Source: Crocodylus rhombifer | Taxonomy: Eukaryota; Chordata; Crocodylia; Crocodylidae | NCBI GenBank assembly: GCA_038503035.1 | Contig: JAVSML010024246.1 | Span: 1,015,258-1,079,257 of the forward strand | Direction: 5' to 3' | Length of the DNA: 64,000 nt | Shown here: positions 35,501 through 46,703 of the stretch, one piece after another | Layout of the letters: the number at the start of each line of letters is the position of its first letter | Numbering within the stretch: the first letter of the stretch is position 1 | Made by a program: the position numbers and the translations under genes | The notes under the pieces: generated by a model | Told to the model about the DNA's origin: nothing | The model's input: the letters and a program-made list of their open reading frames with translations, nothing else | Database searches by the model: none

Positions 35501-37317
35501 GAAAACGGAGATATATTTCCCTTTAAATTTTTGCATTTGATTTCATAGGAAATTGTTTACATGCCTAAGTCATTACAGAATCAGGATCTAAAAAGTCAAA
35601 TCATGTAGTGGGCTTATTAGCTGTACCTGAATAAAGACTGAAGAATTATAAATTAAGAATATTTGCTGTGGTATGCCATCTGATAACAGCAACATGAATA
35701 CCACTGCTAAAACTGCATAATGCAAAGACTCCAGTAGAAAAGGTTGTTTAAAGTAAGGGATGTGCAAAAATAGAGAGAGCTCTTCTGTTATATACTTCAG
35801 TCTTCAGGTTAGTAATGTCACAGCTGGTAAGGGTAGAGGATGGAGTAGTCAGCTCTGTCACTAATGAACATACTAAGTTACTGAAAATTCCCACTAATTC
35901 TATTGTGCAGAGGAACTTTAAGCCTTTTCTTTCCCTCTTTGGGGTAAAAGGATGTTAGAGTCCAGCTTCCTCCAACTAATTAATCAACACTAATAAACAA
36001 AGTAGTGATGTAATGACAGAGCATGGAATGAGGGAATCAAAATACAAGGAACTAAGGGAACTAAGACATTGTAATTTCTTAAATTATTTACTTATATGTA
36101 GGATTAAACGTTCGGGTTTACTAAATCCTATGGCTAGGGTGCTAGCAAAATCCATAGTAACTTTTTTTACACTGTTCCCCTTACAATTTTGTTTCCAGTC
36201 TGGCCCAGCCATCTTTGAGCAAGAATTAAAAAATTCTCAAGAATATTTTGAAAGATTTTTTGCCAAAAGGTGTTGAGCTTGAAATATGAAAGGGAAATAG
36301 CCATCATATAGCAAAAGAGCCATAGGGTGTTAAAATGAAAACTAATTTTATGATTTCATAGTTATTAGGTTTTGAAAGTCACAGGTAAACTATGGCTGCC
36401 ACTCCTGCATCTCTCCTCTCTCCCCTGGGGCCTCTCCAGCAATCAGTGTTGAGGGGCAGGGCCACACAAAGGGCAGCCAGCAGCCAATCAGCGCTGAGGG
36501 GTGGGGCTGCTAGTGCTCATCCATAACATGTCTGTGGAATTTGCTCTTTATGCTGTGACCAGCCCACAAAAATTAGTAAATCTAACCACAATTTAAGTAT
36601 ACCCCCTAAATATAAATGTCTACATTTGCTGAAGTTCAGATGTAGCTCTGCCTTTTTACTGCATAAGAATTTGGATACATTCACTTCAGTGAGCTTTGGA
36701 TCAGACATGCGGTGGAGAAAAAAATGCCTTATTAAATTCTGAGAGGATAAAACTTTTTCCCCATTTTGAGAAACCTAGGAACTGTCATAACCCCCTCCCC
36801 ACCCCCAACTTAGATTTTGGGGCTTTATACAGCAGTTCTAAGTCTAAAACTTCCCACACTGTTTTGCAAACTTCATAATATTAATTTCATCCACTTCAAA
36901 AAAGCAATCCAGTATGGGGAAGCACATTTATTATTTAACAGTGTACAGCAATGTTATAGGCACTTTAAGATAGGAAATCATTTTCTCAACTAAAATTGTA
37001 CAGGCCCTTAAGTGGGCAAATTATAATTACCAAACTAGAACTTGAGCCAGTATACTTTGGTTAACAAGCCTGCTCTTACAAAAAGTGCCAAAGGCCCCTT
37101 CAGTTACAGTAAGTGGTTACAGCTTCAGTTTGACATCCCATCCAGAAGTTTATACCTTATAACTAAAGGTCAATTGTCTTTATAGTTCTTTCTCTTCTGT
37201 AAAAGAAAGTGGAAATTTCAATAATGTTAGATAATATTCCAAGGGCTCATTAATAACAAAAGCTGAGGGACCTCTCACAGCTGTGTATGTGTGTGTGTAT
37301 GTGTGCACATATAATAT

Positions 37318-37572
37318 CAGTGACTCTCAGCCAGGGTTCTTTGGCACACTGTTAGATGTACAAACACCCACAAACGATTCAGAATATAAACCCAGAAATT
37401 AGAAATAGAAATTCCATTGTTTCAAAAATATTCTGACCTTTTGGCATCTTTGAGTTCTATGTAAGAAAAGGATTGCTGCTATTTTTCCCTGGTCAAGAAA
37501 CTAGTGAAAGCTAAAACCTGACATTTTTTTTCCTGAGCACAGTCTTGAGTCTAAAAAGGTAGAGAAGGACTG
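37318..37572. mobile_element. Degraded hAT-like MITE
   Basis: The left end CAGTGACTCTCAGCCAGGG resembles the copy at 20162. A weak inverted right end, GGTAGAGAAGGACTG, lies at about 37558-37572. The flanks do not give a convincing duplication. Confidence 0.45.
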
Positions 37573-37590
37573 TATATGTATACCCAGGTC

Positions 37591-38033
37591 CAGAGCCAGG
37601 ATTTCCTAAAGGGGATTGCATGGCTGCCCCTCAGACCTTGGGAGTGAGGCATGGCTGGAACCCTTGGCTCATTGAATAACTCTGGGGAGCTGGGTAAGAA
37701 GCAGGCACATAAAGAAGGGGAGCCTTGTCCCTGCCAACACTTCTGCTGCTGTTCCCAGCAGACCTGCAGAGGAGGTTGGCCCCTAGGCAAACAAACTCAT
37801 GGGCCCTGCGCCAGTCAAGACCTGCTTCCCCAGCCTGGCTTGGGGAGTGGGGCTCAGAGCCACCACTAGAAAGCAGCCACTATAGTGGCGAGGCTGACAG
37901 AGGGACAGGGAAGGGAAGGAAAAGGAAGCAGACAGGGCCATTGCATCACTGCCACAGCAGGAAGAACTGGGACCCCCTGCAGCTCAGGGCCCTAGGCATG
38001 TGCCTAGTTTGCCTTTGCATTAATCCGGCCCTG
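37591..38033. mobile_element. GC-rich hAT-like element with CAGGGCCGGATTAA-type ends
   Basis: It starts CAGAGCCAGGATTTC and ends GCATTAATCCGGCCCTG, which inverts to CAGGGCCGGATTAATGC. The interior carries GGCCCCTAGGCAAAC and CCTAGGCATGTGCCTAG words. No target duplication is convincing. The adjoining 38034-38480 remains GC-rich and unclassified. Confidence 0.5.
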
Positions 38034-38557
38034 CTAGCCAGCAGCCTGTTTCCACTTTTCCCCTGATCTTCCCCACTAGCTGGGAGCAGGTACTGGAAGA
38101 ATACGTGCACAACACAGCCATTCCCTGCAGTATGGGACAGGAGCAGGTCAGGAGTGGCTCTGGGGCTCCCCTGGTGTCTGTGTCAACTGGAGGCAGTGGC
38201 ACACAAGTTCTTCCTTACAGTGCCTGCTCCCAGCCAGTAGGGAAAGAGGGGAGAAAGAAGGGCAAGTGCTGGAAGGAGGAATCTGCATGTCACTGCTGTC
38301 CCCTGCTGAGCCTGGCATTTTGCGTGGCAACAGCATGCAGCTGGAGCAGCCCTGGGGCTCTCCCTGCACTTGGTTTGGCCAGGGACAGCAGTGGCAGTGC
38401 TATAAGGGGGGGAAGTATCCTCACCACTGCATCCCTTGGGATCCACTCCTGTATATCTCACTGGAGTATGTAAGATATAGACAGTGATTCTCTACTTTTG
38501 TAGGTACAAGGTACCCCTTGGAAAATGCCACCTCTTAGCCTTAGCTAAGTTGTCTGG

Positions 38558-38589
38558 GTGTGTGTATATATATATATATATACACACAC
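38558..38589. repeat. Perfect 32-bp palindrome (GT)4-(AT)8-(AC)4
   Basis: GTGTGTGT, sixteen bases of alternating AT, then ACACACAC. The whole is exactly self-complementary, so it is cruciform-prone and likely length-variable. Confidence 0.9.
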
Positions 38590-39810
38590 ATACACATGCA
38601 TACTCCTTTGTATCCTTATGAGTCTGCTCTTTGTATTTCCAGAGCAACTCTGGAGTGACTTTTTTTCATCTGATGTTTGAAAGCAGTGTGGGAGTCTTTG
38701 CACTGTATTCATCCATGTCACCTCATCTACAATGAAAGCTTCTAGCTGTAGGTAACTGCAGTTAAATAGACACTGGCAAGCATAAAGGGTGGTGGAGGTA
38801 AGCTGAGAAACAATGGTCAGAAATTAACTATTGGAGAGCCCTGCCTTTAAGGAATCAGAGTCCAACTAGCAGTTTTTCCCCCTTATTCCACCTGATGCCA
38901 GAAGGTTGAGATATATGCATAAGCTGTATTTGCCAGTGAGATTTGGTATTATTTTTAAATGTTGTTTAGAATAAGTAAATTCTCACTATAAATTAGGGCA
39001 TGGTTTTTGCTTAATAACATTGAACTATCTTTTAGTCTTTGTCATGATTTTTTATTCAGACCACATCAAAGTGAGTATGTAAGCCAAATACTGCAACATA
39101 TGCTGCAGCTGATTAAAATTTACCTAGAAGTACAAAGTATAAAATTAAAAGTACCTTCCAAGTTGTCTAAAAAAAACCAAACAAGCTCCTTAAAAATAAA
39201 TGCTAAATGCTGTAAGTAATCTAGCTAAAAGAGGTATCCTGTGCACCAGTAAGTACAAGATAAAATCAGTCCTTTCTTTTTATGATATTATGGACCTGGA
39301 CATAATAACAAAACAAACCAAAACCCAAGCCAAATAAATGTGTATGCAAGTGTTCTTGGTTCAGGAAGCATTGTTACTGTGCTCAGCCCCTTTCTTTTTT
39401 TGTAGTTTGTAGGAATGAACTTACCTCCATTTTAAAATTTTATTTTTTATTGAAAATTACTGTAATTATTGGTGCAAAAAAGAAGAAATAAGCCATTAAT
39501 ACTAATACAAAACACTTGTACTTCTACTCTTAAAACTAGTAAAGAATAAATCTGAGTATACTTTTTAAAAATATCGCTAAGGAACTCAGTCAACCAAGGT
39601 ATAGATTTGCTGGTACTGACCTAAAATGAAAAGCATTACAATTATGTGAATCCTGGTATGCTGATTCATTGAAAATGTCTGTATGACATAATGCCTAATT
39701 CTGTTAATAAGCTAACACTGTGTCAGCTCCTGTGTAAAGTAAGCTAACAGCTGTTTTCTACAATTAGAAACAGTACGTTTTTGCATAACAATTATGGTTA
39801 TTTCTCAGTG

Positions 39811-40275
39811 GGTGTGTCTACACATGAGCTTTACTGTGGAATAGACTAATTAGCTCCTAAGTAAAGCATCACTGTCTACATGTGCACTGGTATTTGGGGA
39901 CAGTAAATTTATCTTACAGCACAGTTAGTATTGTCGGGGACAATACTATCTTTTGGCAGTGTAATTTACTGCACTGAAATGCATGTATAGCTGCTCACTG
40001 CATGTGCAAAATATTGGCCAGACTCCTTGCTGCCTAGCCACACAGCTCCAGTCTTACGGCGGCCTCATGCTTGAGCCAGCCCCTCTGCTGTGCAGTGCCA
40101 CCACCTGGAGCCCAGGGCTGATCCCCTGTGCCCCCTGGTGACCCCGACCTGCTCCACCCTGGCTCAAATTGCTGCTGTCCTGGGTGCACATGTGGGTGCT
40201 GCACCAGGGAGCAGTTTACTCTGGCTTGAACTGCTGCGGAGTTTGTTTCACATTAATTGCATGTGTAGATACACC
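39811..40275. mobile_element. TIR element (465 bp) with GGTGTNTCTACACATG ends
   Basis: The left end is GGTGTGTCTACACATGAGC and the right end GCATGTGTAGATACACC, inverted with one mismatch in the first 16 bases. The interior is TTTACTG / GC-rich. There is no ORF. Its ends relate it to the elements at 22179 and 59161. Confidence 0.65.
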
Positions 40276-40906
40276 TAATAACTACAAAACACAAGTCCTT
40301 TGTGTTGTTTGGCTAATCTCTGCAAAATTTAACAGTCAAGTGCTCATAGTTAATGTCTCATTCAAATTTCACACCTCCTCTCATTAGCATTGTATAACGC
40401 CTTTCACTTTTTCTCTCCGTCAGCCGATACTTTCCCATAGTCCTTTTAAAAACATAGTGCTACAATAGAGCAAAATCTTCAAATCCAGATAACTGTGCTC
40501 TGGGGAGCAGTGTAGACAAATTTGAAAACTTCAGATAGCTAAGTGTATGTGTATAAAAAGACTCAGCAGCTCTGATAATAATCTGAAGAAAGTTTGAAAA
40601 GAAGTCTCTGAGAAGTGCACAAAACTAGTAAAACTCCTTTGTCAAAAATCACGAAGTAGAGAACCTAGACATAAAGCCAGATTTAGAGACTGGGGACAAG
40701 TAGAACACTTGTAAGCTCAACCTAACATAAACTAAACCACTTTTCTTCATCATGACAAATCCATTTTCTTTTCTTTTGCTTAGCTATATAGATGTGAAGA
40801 TCCAATCACAGTTATTTCGGATAAATGTACTTGCTGATAGACTTACAAATACAATTTACGTAGACTTCTGTAGGAAAGGTGGTTGGTACTTATTGAAAAA
40901 GAAGAC

Positions 40907-41152
40907 AAGGCAACCCCCATTTAACACTGTTTCGCTTAGTGCTATTTTGCTTGTTTTAAATTAATACCTGGTTTCACTTAGCGCTCAGTGAGTTTCATTA
41001 TAGTGCTCACAATCACCACCTTGGGTCATTACAAATACTTGTAGTCACCATCTTGGATCATGAAATACTTTAGGTTTCACTTAACACTCGTTTTGCTTAA
41101 AGCTCTTTTTTTTAGGAACCAATTAAGAGCCCTAAGCAGGGGTTTCCTGTAT
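40907..41152. mobile_element. Small TIR-like repeat with repeated TTTCGCTTAGCGCT-type words
   Basis: The left end has ACAAGGCAACCCCCATTTAA; the right end inverts to ACAGGAAACCCCTGCTTAG. Inside, several variants of TTTCGCTTAGTGCT alternate. Class unknown. Confidence 0.45.
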
Positions 41153-41452
41153 AGGATGACATCCCAGGGAACACTGAAGTAGAGTTGCTCCTTTACTGAC
41201 TCTTAATTCATGTTTTTTTGCAAGTAGATGTTACTTAAAAAATAATAGAAGCTGAGTCCAAAAGCACTGTAACTCACTGACTTGCACATTCTTATAAAAG
41301 GCAGAAATAAAGTAGTACATATGTTACCCAAAGTTTTGTGAGATTTTAGCAATGGCTTTAAAGCTGATGAATCCAGTTAAGAAAGAATGCAAACAGGAAA
41401 GGTTGGGTTGGTTTTTGTGAAGTTTGAATTACAAATTAATTATGCAGAAAGT

Positions 41453-41578
41453 GTTATTGTTCTTTTCAGAAACAGAGATGAGAAGGTAAAGGAAAGAAAC
41501 TATATAATATATGTTGTTATTGTTCTTTTCAGAAACAGAGATGAGAAGGTAAAGGAAAGAAACTATATAATATATGTG
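41453..41578 (+). repeat. Recent tandem duplication, 2 x 63 bp
   Basis: A 63-bp unit starting GTTATTGTTCTTTTCAGAAA occurs at 41453-41515 and 41516-41578, differing only at the end. It lies within the large intron, and the period is a multiple of three only by chance. Confidence 0.9.
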
Positions 41579-42380
41579 ATTCATCTGTTTGGTTGTATTA
41601 ATAATTTGTATAATTTCATTATATTTCAGGAACAGGAGTCCCTTAGAATAGTTTTGGTCAAGTTATACTTATTGTTCAGTAGGCATGCAGAAAGCTCCCT
41701 ACAGCCATAACTGAACAGATGGTCAGGTCACATCAAGTAAATGTGGCAGATCACACTCTAAGAATGCTGAATGGATGTGTTATCAGACTTCAGTGCTGTA
41801 AGTTAGAACGCCGTAATGAATGTGTGTACCAGATCCCATCATGACTCGCGTTATGTTGCATTCTGCTGGCAACCCCTGGGGCTTTGCGGCATCCCACTAA
41901 CCCCCCACTCCCACCTGCCATGTTTCCTCTGGCCAGCTATGAGCCACTGTCTGGTATTATTGCTCAGTGTACAGATTCGATCTACCCTGTCTGGGCATTT
42001 GTAAAGCTGTCAATTTAAGTGCTGTGTTGATTGTGAACATTCATACACGGTGCTGTCCAAGATGTTCATCTTACACTGTTTGTTTTGAAGCATCTGTATC
42101 TAGATCTCGTTCTGTTCAGCTTGACTCATTTGATGCTGTATGAATAGGTTTCAAACTGGATCACTCTGAACAATCATTTCACTTCTATTCACCCTACTCC
42201 TTATCTAAATATAGTGTAACACAGAAGGCCACAGTACCCAGCCTGCCAGGTTCTCCTCAGGACCAGAAACCTGGTAGCGGGGGCGGTGGCTAGGGTCTGT
42301 CGTCTTATGCCACTTGGTCTAATATCCAAAAATACAGGGAAAACATTGATGTGTGTGCAAGTTGTGCATCCTATCCTATT

Positions 42381-42547
42381 GTTCTTTACTATTCATTCCA
42401 TCCAGGAAGAGCACAGACCGACTGCAGGTGCTTTCTCAGCCTGATAAAGGATATTTATACCTGAAAGCTTGCTAAGAAGAGTTTTATCCAACTGTTTGAG
42501 TTGGTCTAACTTAAGACATCAGATTTACCCAAAGAACCTTGTCTGCC
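42381..42547 (+). repeat. Foldback-family repeat, single arm, with hammerhead-like core (copy A)
   Basis: Shared family sequence runs from TTCTTTACTATTCATTCC through CCAGGAAGAGCACA to AGAACCTTGTCTGCC. The core at 42441-42474 reads CTGATAA, a stem-loop, GAAAGC, TT, GCTA. The class is inferred to be a Penelope-type terminal repeat. Confidence 0.6.
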
Positions 42548-42570
42548 AGTTGTGTATCCTGTTACAAGTG

Positions 42571-43040
42571 CAATATCAAGCTTTTTATTGAGACAATTTC
42601 TGGACCATACAGGAGCACAGTAATCTGCTGGGACATACACCATTGCATGTGTGGTGGTTTGAGCACTTTGAAGTTGGCACCCCTTGTCGTGCTGACTAAA
42701 TGTCTCAAGGCAGCTACTCTTACAGAGGCTTTACTGCTGACCTTCTGAATGTGATGGGTATAGGTGAAGGAATGGTCTAATGTGACTCCTTGGTAAGTTG
42801 GGATATGCTCATGGGGAAGGATATAGTTGCCTGCTGTGGTGTTCACTGTGCTTTTTGCTCAATGATTGTCTACATGGAAGACTGATGATACTGATTCATT
42901 GTTGCTCTTCATTGACCTTGTGCCTTTCAAACAACCCCCACCCCCCACAACATCTGCACCACTGGCCTGGAATGAAGCAGAGGCACCAGGCTCAGTCTTC
43001 TCTACTGTTGGAGGTATATCAGTCAGCGTTATATTGAGTG
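42571..43040 (-). pseudogene. Fossil of a non-LTR retrotransposon reverse-transcriptase C-terminal region
   Basis: On the minus strand the reading gives SVFHVDNH, a stop, AKSTVNT, then IPTYQGVTLDHSFTYTHHIQ and VAALRHLVSTTRGANFKVLK. This recalls the P-x-YLGVTLDRSLTYKxHI block followed by the NLLRxLAGTxWGAxxxxL block common in jockey/RTE-like elements. At least one stop and the missing upstream RT make it dead. The clade is not assigned. Confidence 0.6.
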
Positions 43041-45439
43041 GGACCATAAATCTAGGTAATTGTCAACAGACTGCCCCAAGGTCATGTTGTGTTCCTGAGA
43101 GAAGCCAACGTGTTTACCTGGATCCAGCTGACACAAACAGTAACTCAAACAGATCCTGATATACACTGAAAGCTTTTTTTTGACCCCCCACAGCCAAAGT
43201 GTAACCAACAGGCAAAATTGCACATTTTCACTGATGAGCCTCTGGACACACTTTGGCAAAGCAGCTATGAATGAGAACTGCTGCAGGTAAGGTGCAGCAG
43301 GAAAAGGGAATTCTCTTTAGCAAAACCGCTCCTTACACCCTCCCTCTTCTCCTGGACAACCGGAGAAGGCTCAAACCTCCAATGGTAATGCTTATGTTTC
43401 CTAGCTCTCCCAGCTCCCACATCAAGTAGATGGACCTTAAGCATCCAACTTTTTCCAGCTGGGAGGCAGTGCAGTCATTCTGTCATGGTCAGCACCAGGT
43501 TATCAGGAGCTGTGCAGTTTCCAGCCCCAGGCAGGGAAAAGGGTCCAGACGGGACTCGTCTGAGGTCCCTTGGTGTCTCCCTTGTCTGCAGGCATCACAT
43601 TTGTGCATGGGAGGCCTGGTTGTGGAGCCCAAGATGCTGGATCCAGAATGTTTGGCTTGACACCAGCAGAGCATCAGAGACATGTGTAGGTGGTGCCGGC
43701 ACCATGAGGACCAAAGGTGACCATCAGTGTCCAGTTGAAATTGTCAGGCTGGTGACTGCTTGCACCCACAGTGCTGCAGCACTTGAACAAGCCATTGAGG
43801 ATCAGGAGCGTGCTGTGAGGGTCCAGGAATGAGGCCTGTGGGTAGCCAGTCACTCTCTGAGGGAGGTCACATGCACTGCTACAGAGCTGAGAGAGATGTA
43901 ACGCCAGGATAAGGAGTTTATGCACAAAGACCACTTGGGATCTAGCTATGACACCTCTGAGTGACATCAGTGCCTCTTCCTGTAGAGAAACTGTTGCCCT
44001 CCTGGGCTGCAGTGGTGGGGCAGGCTGCTGCCCACCTCCTCTCCCCTGTCCTGCTATGGAGAGCCCTGCTCCAGGGACTTCTCCCTTGGACATACTCAGT
44101 AGTCCCACAGGGGTGGGAGGAGCCCGGATGACAGCCATGGGGGAATGCTGTACACTGCATATTGATTGGCAGATATTGGGGGCTGGGTGGCCCTAGAAAA
44201 GGCTATACTGCACATTGGACCCACTGATTCATGGTCCAAAGAGGCAAGAAGGCATCTAGTAGGGCCCACTCTAAGGAGCAGCAGTTTGGGAGAGGACAGG
44301 GACCGGGATGTTTGAGTTTTGCTGCCAGGGCTGGCATTGACTCAGCCTTCCTTCCAGGGCTAACCTGCTACTCCTGGGCACTGGTGGTTTCCAGTATAGG
44401 TGCAAAGCCTCAGAGAGAATGGGGATGCGGGGAGTGTCTCACTGGGCCAGGCTAGGCCACTGCAGGTCCAGGTCCTGTGGGGCAGCAGCATACCTCTGTG
44501 AGGAATGGCAGTCCCCTGGGCTCTGGCCCAAGTTCTGGAGCAGGCGGTGTTCCACAGTTTTTCTTTATTATGCACATGAAAAGTTTGGCAGCTGCAGCAT
44601 TTAATTAAATGGGAGGGCAGCAGTTTCATCTGTGGTATTTTTTCCTGCCACCCCAAGGTTTCATATTGAAGTTGATTCCTCCTGCTACTGCCCACCTCCC
44701 TTCCCCCCTCAGTGGCATAACAGGCCCGTGCAAGCAGGGTTTTTCCCCATTCTCTCAACTGGAAAGAAGATTCCAACTTCAGGAGTGCTCAATGTTGCAC
44801 AGCTTTTGTTTAATAAACACACTAACAGTTTGACAGCTTCAGTATTTAATTAAAATGAGGCCCATCTCTTCCTTGCACTGCATTCTTCCACATCCAGGTG
44901 TGTCCTGAGTGGGGAGGGAGTATAAGGATGGAGAGAGGAAGGGGGATGGTGCCCAGGCATCCTGGGTTGTGGGCAGTGGTGTCCATGACTGGGCCAGAGG
45001 AGTCCGGGGCAGGAAACCCATGGTCCAGTGCCAGGATGTGGGTACTTGAAGTCCTCCAGCCCTACTCATTTGGGCAGGGTTCCTAGCCCATGTGAGTGAG
45101 GAACTATTCAGCCAGGACTTTGTGAATTCAGACAGCCTGCCTTGGTGTTGGGCTGCGACCACGCACACATCGGCAGGCGTCTCATCCTCTGCTGTCCCTG
45201 CCCCATGTGCACTCGCAGTGCCTAGCCTGGTCCATAGCTGAAATACTCCTTCTGGCGGTCCAGCTACCCCCATGGGACCTTGTGAACCAAGGCAGGAGAG
45301 GGTAGGTCGGGACCATGATGAGGATTGTGGGGAGGGGCAGTTAAACTGGGGAACTGCAGCCTTGACAACCTTACGGTCCGATGACTTGGGACCTGCCTCC
45401 GTAGTCGGACCCAGAGAGTGATAGTCAATGGAACCATGC
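43041..45439. other. GC-rich mosaic, no gene recognised
   Basis: About 2.4 kb of GC-rich sequence with several 60-150-residue chance frames on both strands, none resembling a family I know. A 65-bp stretch ending GTTTGGCAGCTGCAGCATTT (near 44582-44602) recurs about 240 bp later as GTTTGACAGCTTCAGTATTT. This suggests an old duplicated or long-terminal segment. Confidence 0.5.
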
Positions 45440-46412
45440 TGACGTGGTACTGGGCTCTATACTTGGACCAGTACTCTTTAACATATTTATAAACAGTCTG
45501 ATTCAGATATTGGAAACAGACTGGCTAATTGTCACTGATGACACCAAACTATGGGGAAGTGTGATCACATTAGAGGATAGGCTGGCAATTTAGGCTGACC
45601 TGGACAGGCTCGCAAGGTGGGCGGGTCAAAACCTGATGGCATTAAATGCTGAGAAATGGAAGATGCTCCACCTTGGAGGGGAAGAAAGAATCCACATCAT
45701 ACTTACAGGCTCAGCAGTGCTACACTTCCTAGCACCATGACTGAAAGAGACTTGGGGGTCATGAACAAGATGAACATGAGCCATCAATGCCATACTGCAG
45801 CCAGCAAAGCAAACGAAACCCCGTCTTGCAGCTATCAATGTATCTCAAGCACGACACAAGATGTCATCCTTTCACTGCACTTGGCCTTAGTAAGGCCACA
45901 GCTGGAGTACTGCATTCAGTTCTGGGCTCTGCACTTTAGAAAGGATGTGGAGAAGCTTGAGAGAGTCCAGAGGAGATCCACATGCATGATCAGAGATAAG
46001 AGAAGAGGTCTTATAAGGAAAGGCTGAGAGGCATTGGACTCTTCAGCTTGGAAAAGCAAAGGCACCAGAGGGACTTGGTGGCAACCTATAAGTATACAAA
46101 AGGTGTGCACCAGGAACTGGGAGAACATCTGTTCACCAGGGCACCCCAAGGGAAGATGAGGTCTAACAGTCCTGGGAAGACCATTTTAGGCTGGACGTGA
46201 GAAAAAACTTCTTTACCATTCGAGTCCTTAGAGTCTGGCCTAGGCTCCCCCCAGAAATTGTGCAAGTACCTACTCTAGACACCTTTAAGACATACTTGGA
46301 TACCTATTTTAATGGGATCGTTTGACCCCAACAGACTTCCTGCCTCTTGGACAGGGGGCTGGACCCATTGTTCTTGCTAGGTCCTTTCTAGCCGTAATGT
46401 CTGTAATCTATG
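45440..46412 (+). mobile_element. CR1 LINE 3' region, decayed
   Basis: Sequence similarity begins at GGGCTCTATACTTGGACCAG (the GSILGPVLF region), followed by a FADDT-like segment, and a frame (45656-46024) containing RPQLEYCIQFWALHFRKDVE, KLERVQRRSTCMIRDKRR. The 3' end has CTGTAATCTATGAC at about 46400. It belongs to a different CR1 lineage from the copies at 33858 and 56117. It is truncated and frameshifted. Confidence 0.85.
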
Positions 46413-46569
46413 ACATCGCCAATGATGAAATCAAGAACCTTGAGAGCATAGCAGCAACTCTCCATCGCCCTGGGGAACAGGAAGTTGCCCACGATTACCC
46501 TCATCAGCCATGTGAAAGTCAGTGGTCCAATCATGCCTTAGACTCCTGGGTCTGTGTGTGTCTGCATTC

Positions 46570-46703
46570 GTGTGCGTGTCCAGGATGCTTGCATTCTGTG
46601 TGTGTGGGAGGGGGAGCATGTGCGCACACACAGGATTCAGATATCCTGAACATACACATACTCACACTTGTACACACAACCATGGTGTCCAGGACACGCA
46701 CAC
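46570..46703. repeat. Inverted 12-bp arms in a GT/CA-rich patch
   Basis: GTGTGCGTGTCC (46570-46581) and GGACACGCACAC (46692-46703) are exact inverted copies separated by about 110 bp of TG- then CA-rich DNA. It may be a foldback or TIR pair of a small element, or a by-product of low complexity. Confidence 0.5.

Noticed and set aside
36420..36520. Possible promoter because of CCAAT-like and GC-box-like words
   Set aside because: The words occur in two imperfect direct copies typical of an interspersed repeat, with no associated exon or CpG island.
43430..45273. Frames of 115-154 residues as a possible transposase or Myb-like protein
   Set aside because: I searched by eye for DDE, SANT/Myb and zinc-ribbon motifs on both strands and found none.
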